A stretch of DNA of 64,000 bases from NCBI RefSeq assembly GCF_000757725.1, contig NZ_JJMU01000047.1:1-64000 (forward strand). The letters are read 5' to 3'. This document shows, piece by piece, positions 34,750 to 43,558 of the stretch. Numbering within the stretch: position 1 is the first letter of the stretch; the number at the start of each line of letters is the position of its first letter. The stretch is from Sphingobacterium deserti. Lineage in GTDB: Bacteria > Bacteroidota > Bacteroidia > Sphingobacteriales > Sphingobacteriaceae. The notes below the pieces were generated by a model. That model did no database searches. It saw nothing but the letters and a program-made list of their open reading frames with translations, and had not been told where the DNA came from. A program made the position numbers and the translations under genes.

Positions 34750-36012
34750 ATGAAAGCAGAAATTATTACCATAGGCGATGAGATCCTAAATGGTCAAATT
34801 GTCGATACGAATTCTGCGTGGATAGCACAGCAGTTTGCACCCATGCATATTTCTGTCAAGCAGATCAGCTCCATAGCCGATACCGGCCCCGCCATTGCAG
34901 ATGCGCTGAAACAAGCAGAGGAGCGCGCTGATATAATAGTTGTCACAGGTGGCTTAGGGCCAACAAAAGATGATGTCACAAAACTTACCGCTGCAGCCTA
35001 TTTCAACACCAGTTTAGTACGCGATCCGCAAGTCTTGTTGCATGTGCAAGAGATCTTCTCAAGATTACGGACGGGGGATATGCCTGAGATCAATAAACAG
35101 CAAGCGGACGTATTGGCTAACGCCCAGGTGTTATTCAATGATGTAGGAACTGCGCCAGGTATGTTTGTTCAGCAGAACAGCAAGTTTTACTTCTTTCTAC
35201 CCGGGGTGCCCTATGAGATGAAGTACCTTATTGAGCATCGTGTTTTGCCTGTTCTACGAGATTTATCACCGAATACTTTCGTTTATAATGCACATTTACT
35301 GACTGTTGGTATTGGTGAATCCCATTTGGCTAGGCAGATTGAAGATATCGAAGCCGCTATGCCGCCTTACATAAAGCTTGCCTATTTGCCTAAATTAGGC
35401 CTGGTACGATTACGGTTTACCGCAGTAGGTAGTGATTATCATATGTTAAGGGAGGAAACTGATCGACACGCTTCCTTGGTAGCGGCACGATTGGGATCGT
35501 TTGTCGTAGCAAATGAGGATATCTCTTTCCCAGCGCTTATTGTGCGACGTTTTACTGAAAAGAGCTTGCGTTTGGCCACCGCAGAAAGCTGTACAGGTGG
35601 TACTGTCGCCGCGGAACTTACGGCAGTTGCTGGAGCGAGCCAGATGTTTCAAGGTGGGGTAGTGGCCTACGCAAACCAAGTAAAGGTAGATTTCTTGCGC
35701 GTAGATTTTGATACACTCCAAGCATTCGGCGCCGTGAGCGAGCAGGTGGTCAAGCAGATGGCTGAGGGCGCTAAACAGGCGTTTGGCACCGATTATGCTA
35801 TTGCTACAAGTGGTGTCGCCGGCCCGGGTGGAGGTTCTCCTGAAAAGCCTGTTGGCATGGTATGTATCGCGGTATGCGGAAAATCGGAAACAATGGTTAA
35901 AACCTATCATTTTAAGAATGATCGAACGATCAATATTCAGCGGGCCACGATGGCGGCACTCACGATGCTATGGAATTTGTTCCAAAAAGAAGGTTTAGAT
36001 TCAATAGAATAA
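34750..36012 (+). CDS. cinA: CinA family nicotinamide-nucleotide amidohydrolase
   Basis: 420 residues, the full two-domain form. The N-terminal molybdopterin-binding-like (COG1058) domain opens AEIITIGDEILNGQIVDTN (ADP-ribose pyrophosphatase type). The C-terminal PncC domain, containing TAESCTGGTVAAELTAVAGAS and SGVAGPGGG, deamidates nicotinamide mononucleotide in NAD salvage. Ser in AESCTGG is the presumed nucleophile. It probably shares a transcript with lptD. Confidence 0.94.
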   Translation: MKAEIITIGDEILNGQIVDTNSAWIAQQFAPMHISVKQISSIADTGPAIADALKQAEERADIIVVTGGLGPTKDDVTKLTAAAYFNTSLVRDPQVLLHVQEIFSRLRTGDMPEINKQQADVLANAQVLFNDVGTAPGMFVQQNSKFYFFLPGVPYEMKYLIEHRVLPVLRDLSPNTFVYNAHLLTVGIGESHLARQIEDIEAAMPPYIKLAYLPKLGLVRLRFTAVGSDYHMLREETDRHASLVAARLGSFVVANEDISFPALIVRRFTEKSLRLATAESCTGGTVAAELTAVAGASQMFQGGVVAYANQVKVDFLRVDFDTLQAFGAVSEQVVKQMAEGAKQAFGTDYAIATSGVAGPGGGSPEKPVGMVCIAVCGKSETMVKTYHFKNDRTINIQRATMAALTMLWNLFQKEGLDSIE

Positions 36013-36111
36013 TATTTCGTGTTTGAGGTGTTATAAATTATTATATTTTGTTTATATAAAATCAATAGATTAAATCTTAATTTAGTAATTCGTTCAACGA
36101 ACTTAGATCTT

Positions 36112-37497
36112 ATGGCTATATATAAATTATTGCTTCCAAAAATGGGAGAAAGTGTTTCTGAGGCGACCATCACCAAATGGGTGAAATCTGTGGGAGACAC
36201 GATAGAGGAAGATGAAGCCGTTGTTGAAATAGCAACAGATAAAGTAGACTCCGATGTACCTTCGCCCGTTTCCGGAACATTAACGAAAGTACTATTCGAA
36301 GAAAACCAGGTAGTACAGGTGGGGGATGCGATAGCGCTGATCGAAACAGATGGGGATGATATTTTGCGCGACGATGATCAGCACACACCTGCGTTTACCA
36401 ATCCATCAACTGTCGCTGATGAAGAGATAATTGACCAACAAGCTGAAACTACTGGACATCATGATCAGTCCAAGGAAGAAGTGATTCCGGGTGTTGATTT
36501 GTTGCCTAGAGAGGAGCAAACGCAAAATGTAGTTAGTTCTGGCAACCGCTTCTATTCTCCGCTCGTTAAAAACATAGCACAGGAAGAGGGCATGAGTCAG
36601 GAAGAATTGGATGAAATTCCTGGAAGTGGCTCAGATGGTCGTGTTACGAAGCAAGACGTTTTAGATCATTTACAAAATCGGAACAAAGTAGATCATACTA
36701 AAGCGGCTGCACAAGTTGCCGTGCAAAAGCAATCGCCAGATTCGACAAAGGAGCCTACCCAAACTGCTCCGAAAAGCGTCACATCGGGAAATGATGAGAT
36801 CATTGAAATGGATAGGATGCGGAAGCTGATTGCCGATCACATGGTGCATAGTGTTAAAACATCGCCACATGTTGCATCATTTGTGGAAGCGGACGTCACG
36901 CATTTAGTAAATTGGCGAAACAAAGTAAAAGACAGCTACAAGCAGCGAGAAGGTGAAAATATTACGTTCACACCGATTTTTATCGAAGCTATAAGTAAGG
37001 CGATCAAGGACTTTCCTATGATCAATGTTTCTGTGGATGGCCATAATATCATCAAACGAAAGAACATCAATATTGGTATGGCCGCTGCACTGCCTTCCGG
37101 CAATCTTATCGTGCCCGTGATAAAGAATGCAGATCAATTGAGTTTGGTGGGGCTCAGCAAGGCGGTTAATGATTTAGCTAATCGCTCGCGCAGTAACAAG
37201 CTAAAGCCCGACGACACACAAGGTGGAACATTTACATTCTCTAATATCGGTGCATTTGGGAATATTATGGGCTTTCCTATTATCAACCAGCCGCAGGCAG
37301 CTATACTGGCCGTCGGAACCATAAAAAAACGCCCTGCCGTGCTCGAGACAGCAGATGGCGACGTGATTGCCATTCGGCACATGATGTACCTATCCATGTC
37401 TTATGACCATCGGGTGATTGATGGTGCACTTGGCGGCACATTCCTGAAGCGTGTAGCCGATTATTTGGAAAATTGGGACACGAACCGTGAAATATAA
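36112..37497 (+). CDS. 2-oxo acid dehydrogenase E2 (dihydrolipoamide acyltransferase)
   Basis: 461 residues. The lipoyl domain (1-80) carries the attachment lysine Lys44 in IATDKVDSD. An acidic linker follows, then a peripheral-subunit-binding domain (about 137-178, SPLVKNIAQEEGMSQEELDEI) and a catalytic acyltransferase domain (about 220-455) with His433 and Asp437 in DHRVIDG. It passes the acyl group from lipoamide to CoA. E1 and E3 genes are not adjacent, so whether it serves branched-chain, pyruvate or 2-oxoglutarate dehydrogenase cannot be decided here. Confidence 0.92.
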   Translation: MAIYKLLLPKMGESVSEATITKWVKSVGDTIEEDEAVVEIATDKVDSDVPSPVSGTLTKVLFEENQVVQVGDAIALIETDGDDILRDDDQHTPAFTNPSTVADEEIIDQQAETTGHHDQSKEEVIPGVDLLPREEQTQNVVSSGNRFYSPLVKNIAQEEGMSQEELDEIPGSGSDGRVTKQDVLDHLQNRNKVDHTKAAAQVAVQKQSPDSTKEPTQTAPKSVTSGNDEIIEMDRMRKLIADHMVHSVKTSPHVASFVEADVTHLVNWRNKVKDSYKQREGENITFTPIFIEAISKAIKDFPMINVSVDGHNIIKRKNINIGMAAALPSGNLIVPVIKNADQLSLVGLSKAVNDLANRSRSNKLKPDDTQGGTFTFSNIGAFGNIMGFPIINQPQAAILAVGTIKKRPAVLETADGDVIAIRHMMYLSMSYDHRVIDGALGGTFLKRVADYLENWDTNREI

Positions 37498-37501
37498 TAC
37501 G

Positions 37502-37540
37502 CTGCCTGTTAGGTTTATTGAAACAGAGCCTAACAGGCAG
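37502..37540. terminator. Hairpin after the E2 gene
   Basis: CTGCCTGTTAGG and CCTAACAGGCAG, a 12-bp perfect stem with a 15-base loop, between convergent genes. No strong T-run follows, so it may be a terminator or an mRNA end-protecting stem. Confidence 0.6.
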
Positions 37541-37571
37541 ATCCTGTAAAGTAGTATCGTCAGTAACACCC

Positions 37572-38975
37572 CTATACCGCGGACGGATTTACGGGAATTT
37601 CATTCAGGTTGTTGCTTACGCTAAGCTGTCGCAATTTCATAATCTTGCGGTAACGCCAGAATAGCATTGCCGAGGACGACAAAAGTCCCAAAGTCAAGCC
37701 ATACCATACGCCTTGGATTCCAATATTTAAATAGATCCCGAATAAGTACGCACTTGGAATGCCCACAATCCAGTATGCAATAAAAGTTATTAACGTAGGA
37801 ATATTTACATCACCCATTCCACGAAGTATGCCCAGACCTACCACTTGTGTGCCATCAAACAGTTGAAATAGTCCAGCAATGATGATAAGCTGCGCAGAGA
37901 TACGGATTACCGCCTGGTCATCACTAATTAGCCATGGTAAATACTGATTGAATACTGTAAAAATTAATGCGCATATAATCATAAAAACGAGGACGAGGTG
38001 GTACGAAACCGTAGCAAATTTTTGTACACGATCCATATTCATCTTGCCATAGTTGTGACCGGTTTTTATGGTTGCCGCTGAGGCTATACCGCTAGCCATC
38101 ATGTAAGTCATCGCTGCTAAAGTAATAGCAACTTGATGGCTAGCTTGCTCAATCGCGCCGATTTTACCAGCAATGATAGAGGCTGCCGCAAAAGCACCAA
38201 CCTCAAAGACATATTGAAGCGCCACGGGTGCACCGATTTTAAAGATGTCCTTGATCTTGTTAATCTGTAGGTGTAATGCGCGGAAGTGCGATATATATGT
38301 TTTAAATAATTTCGATTTGAGAACGTAAGCCGACATCGCTACCATCATCAATATCCGGTCGATCAGCGTTGCATAGCCGACACCTACTATGCCTAAAGGC
38401 TTAATCCCAAAAAGTCCTTTGACAAAAACAATGGCCAAAATAATATTCAGTACATTTCCCCAGATTGTGATATTCATCGCCTGTTTGGTGAATCCTAAAC
38501 CTTCAGCAAATTGTTTAAACGTATTAAACACCATCAATGGTAGAATGGAAAGCATCAAGATAAACAAATAAGGCTTTGCCGTATCAACTACCCGTGGATC
38601 TTGATCCATATGCTGCATGGCATACATCGACCCGAAGTTTACAACAGCGAAAAGTACCACTGCGGTAATCACATTTAGCCAAAGACTATTGGACAATAGT
38701 TTAGCGCAGGTCTCTTTATTCCCTTTACCATTAGCTTGCGCGATAAGCGGTGTGAGGCCGTAAGAAATGCCCAATCCAATAACCATCACCACGATAAAGA
38801 CTGAATGTACTAACGAAACGGCAGCCAAGGGGATAGTTCCTGCAAATTTCCCCACCACAACAGTATCCGCAGTATGAACTAATGTTTGGCCAAGTTGAGA
38901 TATGACAACGGGGCCAGCAAGAGCAAACGCACTCCAATAGAAATGCTTATTTTTTCTGTAGTAATTTAATAACAT
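37572..38975 (-). CDS. MATE family efflux transporter
   Basis: 467 residues from ATG 38975 (MLLNYYRKNKHFYW); the ORF to 39029 adds an unlikely tail. Twelve hydrophobic helices are arranged as two similar halves (FALAGPVVISQLGQTLVHTADTVVVGKF opens the first, PVALQYVFEVGAFAAASIIAGKIG the second), as in the NorM/MATE family. It exports drugs or metabolites using Na+ or H+ gradients. Specificity is not readable. Confidence 0.93.
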   Translation of the reverse strand: MLLNYYRKNKHFYWSAFALAGPVVISQLGQTLVHTADTVVVGKFAGTIPLAAVSLVHSVFIVVMVIGLGISYGLTPLIAQANGKGNKETCAKLLSNSLWLNVITAVVLFAVVNFGSMYAMQHMDQDPRVVDTAKPYLFILMLSILPLMVFNTFKQFAEGLGFTKQAMNITIWGNVLNIILAIVFVKGLFGIKPLGIVGVGYATLIDRILMMVAMSAYVLKSKLFKTYISHFRALHLQINKIKDIFKIGAPVALQYVFEVGAFAAASIIAGKIGAIEQASHQVAITLAAMTYMMASGIASAATIKTGHNYGKMNMDRVQKFATVSYHLVLVFMIICALIFTVFNQYLPWLISDDQAVIRISAQLIIIAGLFQLFDGTQVVGLGILRGMGDVNIPTLITFIAYWIVGIPSAYLFGIYLNIGIQGVWYGLTLGLLSSSAMLFWRYRKIMKLRQLSVSNNLNEIPVNPSAV

Positions 38976-39155
38976 AGTATGTCGGCAAAGATAGGAAATG
39001 ATTAATTTTGCATCGTCATCGTTTTGCATAGTTAACGAACTTTTCCACGAACAAAAGGACGTCCTGATTATGTTACTAAATAATTACATCAAAATTTTGA
39101 GGATAAATAAATTAAAAGTTACCTTAGCTAGCATTAGAAATTTAATATAATTGTA

Positions 39156-39653
39156 ATGACTTTAGGATTCTTGAATATTGGTACGCAGGAGATGGTGCTC
39201 ATCGTCATCGTGATTTTGTTGTTGTTCGGTGGGAAAAAGCTTCCAGAGCTGGCGCGAGGTTTAGGTAAAGGGATTCGTGAATTTAAAGATGCCTCCGAGG
39301 GTATAAAGCGTGAAATTTCAGATCAAATTAATAGTTTTGATAAGGATTTAGACGTTACTGTAGACGAAAAGGTAGCGGATACGTCTGTGCCGGTAGCTGA
39401 GGATGTAAAGGAGACCGTGGAGAAAATTGAAAAGGAGGAAGAATCTCAGCTAGCAAAGAAAGAGGAAAAGAAGCCTTTGCCGACATTCAGTGCGCCGGAG
39501 AATACGTATGAACATAATCCCGGTCAGCAACCTAGTGCTGGCGACCAACACTATACTTACGGATACAATGATCATTTTGCTCCAGAAACACCCACTACAG
39601 ATAGCGAAGCATTAATTAAAACAGACGCAGAAGAGCAAACAAAAAAAGCATAA
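39156..39653 (+). CDS. tatA: Sec-independent translocase TatA/TatE
   Basis: 165 residues. The N-terminal transmembrane helix (about 11-27, QEMVLIVIVILLLFGGKKLPE) with the FGxKKLPEL hinge and the amphipathic helix ARGLGKGIREFKDA are typical TatA elements that form the pore for folded proteins. The tail (about 60-165) is long, acidic and low in complexity, longer than in E. coli TatA. No tatC is next to it. Monocistronic. Confidence 0.93.
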   Translation: MTLGFLNIGTQEMVLIVIVILLLFGGKKLPELARGLGKGIREFKDASEGIKREISDQINSFDKDLDVTVDEKVADTSVPVAEDVKETVEKIEKEEESQLAKKEEKKPLPTFSAPENTYEHNPGQQPSAGDQHYTYGYNDHFAPETPTTDSEALIKTDAEEQTKKA

Positions 39654-39843
39654 TACCTGAATTTGTGCCGACAGTGCAGAGGGCTGGCGGAACACAATGA
39701 TAATAATTTAGATAGGAGATAATGTAAAAGAGGCAATTTACGAGAATACGTAGGTTGCTTCTTCGCTAATGCCTAAATTACGTATTACAAACTCACCATT
39801 CTGATATACTTCATACAACTTTCCATCGCATATTAAAATACAT

Positions 39844-42099
39844 ATGGCATACGAGATTATTATTTCGCAGGAACTTGGTATTACGAATCGCCAGGTTTTG
39901 ACAACGATTAACCTTTTGGACGAAGGTGCGACCATTCCATTTATAGCGCGCTATCGAAAAGAGATGACTGGCAGCCTGGACGAGGTTCAGATCACGTCGA
40001 TACGCGATCGTGTTCAACAATTGCGTGATCTTGACAAACGTAAAGACGCGGTTTTAAAATCAATCGGCGAACAAGGAAAGTTGTCGGCAGAGATTGAGCA
40101 TTTAGTTAAGGCGGCAGAAACGATGGCTATTTTGGAAGATATCTATCTTCCTTTCAAACCGAAGCGTAAGACACGGGCGTCCGTAGCGCGAGAGAAAGGG
40201 CTTCAACCGTTGGCTGACGTATTACTGCAACAAGAAAGTACGAACACCATCGCTCTTGCTGAGACTTACGTAGATAGTAGTAAGGGGGTCGAGAAATTGG
40301 AGGATGCGTTAGCGGGCGCTCGTGACATTATTGCAGAGCAAATTGCAGAAGACGTTGAGGTGAGGACCAAAACGAGGAAGGTTTTTCTGGACAAAGGACA
40401 ATTTGTGTCGCGTGTGGTACCAGGGAAAGAAGAAGCGGCTCTGAAATATAAAGATTATTTCGAATGGTCTGAATCTTTAAAAGATGCACCTTCGCATCGG
40501 ATCTTGGCTATGCGGAGAGGAGAGAAGGAGGAACTGCTTTATTTAGATGTCGCGGTCGAAGAGCAAGACATTTTACCATCTTTAGACAAGCTATACGTTA
40601 AAAATAACAGCGAAGCAGCTACGCAGGTTAAACTGGCGTTACAAGATAGCTATAAGCGCTTATTGAGGCCATCTATGGAAACGGAGATTCGTGTATTGAC
40701 GCGTCAACGTGCTGATGAAGAAGCTATCAAAGTATTTGCCGATAATGTTCGTCAGTTACTGTTAGCTGCACCTCTCGGACAAAAACGATTGTTAGCAATA
40801 GACCCTGGTTTCCGGACAGGTTGTAAAACCGTTGTGCTGGATGCGCAAGGCGCATTATTGGAGAATACGACAATATTTCCGCACACGGGCGCAGGCGGAG
40901 CGGCAGAAGCAATGAAAACTGTCAAGCATCTGGTTGAAAAATATGCAATAGAAGCCATAGCCGTAGGGAATGGTACAGCGGGCCGAGAAACTGAAGATTT
41001 TGTCAGAAAACTGGGTTTACAAGGTATTACCCTTGTTATGGTCAACGAGTCTGGCGCTTCTATATATTCGGCCTCCGATGTTGCTCGTGAAGAGTTTCCG
41101 GATTATGATGTTACTGTACGTGGCGCGGTATCCATTGGGCGAAGACTGATGGATCCTTTGGCAGAACTCGTAAAGATAGATCCTAAATCCATAGGTGTTG
41201 GCCAATATCAACATGATGTGGATCAAAATAAGCTGCAAACAGCCTTGGACGACACCGTCATTTCCTGTGTAAACGCTGTTGGAGTGGAGCTTAACACGGC
41301 TTCTAAACAGATACTAGCTTATGTTTCTGGTCTCGGTCCTTCCTTGGCTCAGCAGATTGTGAACTATCGTATCGCTAATGGGCCATTTCGCTCCCGAAAA
41401 GAACTCAAAAAGGTTCCTCGCTTAGGAGAGAAAGCGTTTGAGCAAGCCGCTGGCTTTTTGCGCATTCGCCAAGCCGAACACCCCTTAGATGCGTCTGCTG
41501 TCCATCCGGAACGCTACGCTTTGGTAGAACGCATGGCGCATGATGTCAATGCAAAGGTGGAAGATTTGCTTACCAACGACGCATTGAGAAAACAAATTGA
41601 CCTAAAAAGATACATCTCAGAGAATGTGGGACTGCCAACGTTGAATGATATTATAAGCGAGTTATCAAAACCTGGACGGGACCCGCGTGAACAGTTTGAA
41701 GAATTTAATTTCACCGATGGGGTGAACGCTGTTGCTGACCTACGCGTAGGAATGAAGCTTCCTGGTATCGTTACGAATATCACCAATTTTGGTGCTTTTG
41801 TTGACATTGGTGTACATCAAGATGGTCTAGTGCACCTCAGCCAATTAGCAAACCGTTACGTCTCTGATCCGCATGAAGTTGTTAAGGTGCAACAAAAGGT
41901 GATGGTGACCGTTACAGAAATTGATGAGCGCCGAAACAGGATAGGGTTAACGATGAAAACAGAAGAGAAAAGTAGCTCGACACCGCGCCGTGATAGAAAT
42001 CAGGAAAATGATAGAGGAGGAAAAGGAAACCGTCGGCACCAGCAGCCGGAAACGGATATGGCATCTAAGCTGGCGGCACTGGCCAGTAAATTTAAATAA
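39844..42099 (+). CDS. tex: Tex-family S1 RNA-binding protein
   Basis: 751 residues. The N-terminal Tex helices are followed by a YqgF/RNase H-like domain (LAIDPGFRTGCKTVVLD, about 320-337), helix-hairpin-helix motifs (LGPSLAQQIVNYRIANGPF and VPRLGEKAFEQAAGFLRI) and a C-terminal S1 RNA-binding domain (about 636-705, GIVTNITNFGAFVDIGV). A basic Arg/Asn-rich tail follows. The family is linked to transcription and stress tolerance; the mechanism is unclear. Ends in a strong terminator. Confidence 0.95.
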   Translation: MAYEIIISQELGITNRQVLTTINLLDEGATIPFIARYRKEMTGSLDEVQITSIRDRVQQLRDLDKRKDAVLKSIGEQGKLSAEIEHLVKAAETMAILEDIYLPFKPKRKTRASVAREKGLQPLADVLLQQESTNTIALAETYVDSSKGVEKLEDALAGARDIIAEQIAEDVEVRTKTRKVFLDKGQFVSRVVPGKEEAALKYKDYFEWSESLKDAPSHRILAMRRGEKEELLYLDVAVEEQDILPSLDKLYVKNNSEAATQVKLALQDSYKRLLRPSMETEIRVLTRQRADEEAIKVFADNVRQLLLAAPLGQKRLLAIDPGFRTGCKTVVLDAQGALLENTTIFPHTGAGGAAEAMKTVKHLVEKYAIEAIAVGNGTAGRETEDFVRKLGLQGITLVMVNESGASIYSASDVAREEFPDYDVTVRGAVSIGRRLMDPLAELVKIDPKSIGVGQYQHDVDQNKLQTALDDTVISCVNAVGVELNTASKQILAYVSGLGPSLAQQIVNYRIANGPFRSRKELKKVPRLGEKAFEQAAGFLRIRQAEHPLDASAVHPERYALVERMAHDVNAKVEDLLTNDALRKQIDLKRYISENVGLPTLNDIISELSKPGRDPREQFEEFNFTDGVNAVADLRVGMKLPGIVTNITNFGAFVDIGVHQDGLVHLSQLANRYVSDPHEVVKVQQKVMVTVTEIDERRNRIGLTMKTEEKSSSTPRRDRNQENDRGGKGNRRHQQPETDMASKLAALASKFK

Positions 42100-42137
42100 A
42101 ACAAGAAACGGGAGCGAAGGCTCCCGTTTCTTGTTTT
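42098..42137. terminator. Strong terminator between tex and susD
   Basis: A 17-bp perfect inverted repeat with 6-base loop CGAAGG (42098-42114 against 42121-42137), starting inside the tex stop codon, with AT flanks on both sides. It serves both convergent genes. Confidence 0.9.
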
Positions 42138-42148
42138 ATTTATGATCT

Positions 42149-43540
42149 TTAATTATACCCCGGATTCTGTACAAGTCCGCCATTAAGACTTAATTGTGCA
42201 GCCGGTATAGGATAAACGAAATATTGTTCACTTCTTAGCGTGCTATACTTCTCAAGTGCTAAGCCAGTTCGACAAAAGTCGAACCAGGTTTCTCCTTCAA
42301 AAAGCATTTCTCTTTCTTTCTCCTCCTGCACGAATCGCACGAAGCTATCAACACTAGTAAATTCGCTCATATCACGGCTAACACTTGCACGAGTCAACAC
42401 AGCATTTAAAGAGGCGAAAGCAGATGCGGTTACTGCGCCACTTGCACGTGCTTCAGCTTCAGCATGAATCAAGTAAAGTTCAGCTAAGCGAATAATTGGC
42501 AAGTTTTGACTGGCCGGATTAAAATTGGGAAATTTCCCCATAAAATCGAGGGAAGTCGTATCCCCACTTGAACTTACTCTTATGCCAGGCACGACGGAGA
42601 AGCTACGCCTGATGTCAGTGGTATCAAATAACTGACCAATGGTTGTATCCCGAATGTAAAATAACATACTTGGATTGTTATTGCTGACAGAGGCAAGCGT
42701 GTTTGGCAATTGATTATCAAATTGCAATTCGAAAATAGATTCCGCTGTGTTTTCAGTTCGCCAGATACTGCCATAGTCAGTCACCAATTGGAAAGCATCT
42801 GAATCAATGATCAGTTTCGCTGCTGCGGCAGCTTTGGCGTAATCATTTGTATACTTTGCTTGGTATAAATAAACCTTTGCCAGTAGCGCTTGTGCTGCAG
42901 CTTTGGTGGCTCGACCTTTTGTCGCTTCTGTATTTGCATGTGCTTCTGGTAGCGCTTCTGCAGCCTCGGTAAGATCAAGAACGATCTGCTCATAAATTGC
43001 TTGCGGCTCAGATTGCGGTATGGCTTGATTTTCGTCTTCTGTGGTTGCCGTGAGTTTTAAGGGCACACGTCCGAAGGCACGAACCATAAAAAAGTAGCTT
43101 AGCGCTCTTATGAATTTCCCTTCACCGATAAATTGGTTTCTTTTTCCTGCGGAAATAGCATCTTCGGGAATATTAGGAACCCGAGCAATAATATTATTTG
43201 CAGCGTTTATCGTGGTATACATACTGTTCCACACGTTCGATGTCCAAGGGTTGATGACGGTTACGTTATGCGTCGCGAAGTTCTCGTACTCTGGGAACGA
43301 CGAAATATGGGCAATGTGCCTCGCCGAAAATTCGGGTAATGTGATAACAGTTTGTCCCCACCCGAATGAAGGGGTCATTGTTCGGTACATTCCCGTAACA
43401 GCAGCGTTGGCATTCGTTTCAGAATTAAAGTAGCTGTCTGTAGTTACCTGAGCCAATGGTTGGCGATCCAGAAAACTGTTACAAGAACTCAGGCTTGCTC
43501 CGGTAAGGACTAAGGCAATAAATTTATATAGTGTATTCAT
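42149..43540 (-). CDS. SusD/RagB family nutrient-binding lipoprotein
   Basis: 463 residues. The signal and lipobox LSSC (about 17-20) start the mature CNSFLDRQPLAQ, the classic SusD opening. TPR-like helices and the SusD C-terminal region (YPIPAAQLSLNGGLVQNPGYN) follow. It caps the TonB-dependent channel and binds the incoming glycan or peptide. It lies 18 bases behind its SusC partner on the same strand. With no neighbouring glycosidase or peptidase, the substrate cannot be deduced. Confidence 0.94.
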   Translation of the reverse strand: MNTLYKFIALVLTGASLSSCNSFLDRQPLAQVTTDSYFNSETNANAAVTGMYRTMTPSFGWGQTVITLPEFSARHIAHISSFPEYENFATHNVTVINPWTSNVWNSMYTTINAANNIIARVPNIPEDAISAGKRNQFIGEGKFIRALSYFFMVRAFGRVPLKLTATTEDENQAIPQSEPQAIYEQIVLDLTEAAEALPEAHANTEATKGRATKAAAQALLAKVYLYQAKYTNDYAKAAAAAKLIIDSDAFQLVTDYGSIWRTENTAESIFELQFDNQLPNTLASVSNNNPSMLFYIRDTTIGQLFDTTDIRRSFSVVPGIRVSSSGDTTSLDFMGKFPNFNPASQNLPIIRLAELYLIHAEAEARASGAVTASAFASLNAVLTRASVSRDMSEFTSVDSFVRFVQEEKEREMLFEGETWFDFCRTGLALEKYSTLRSEQYFVYPIPAAQLSLNGGLVQNPGYN

Positions 43541-43558
43541 GTTGTTTAGGCACTAATG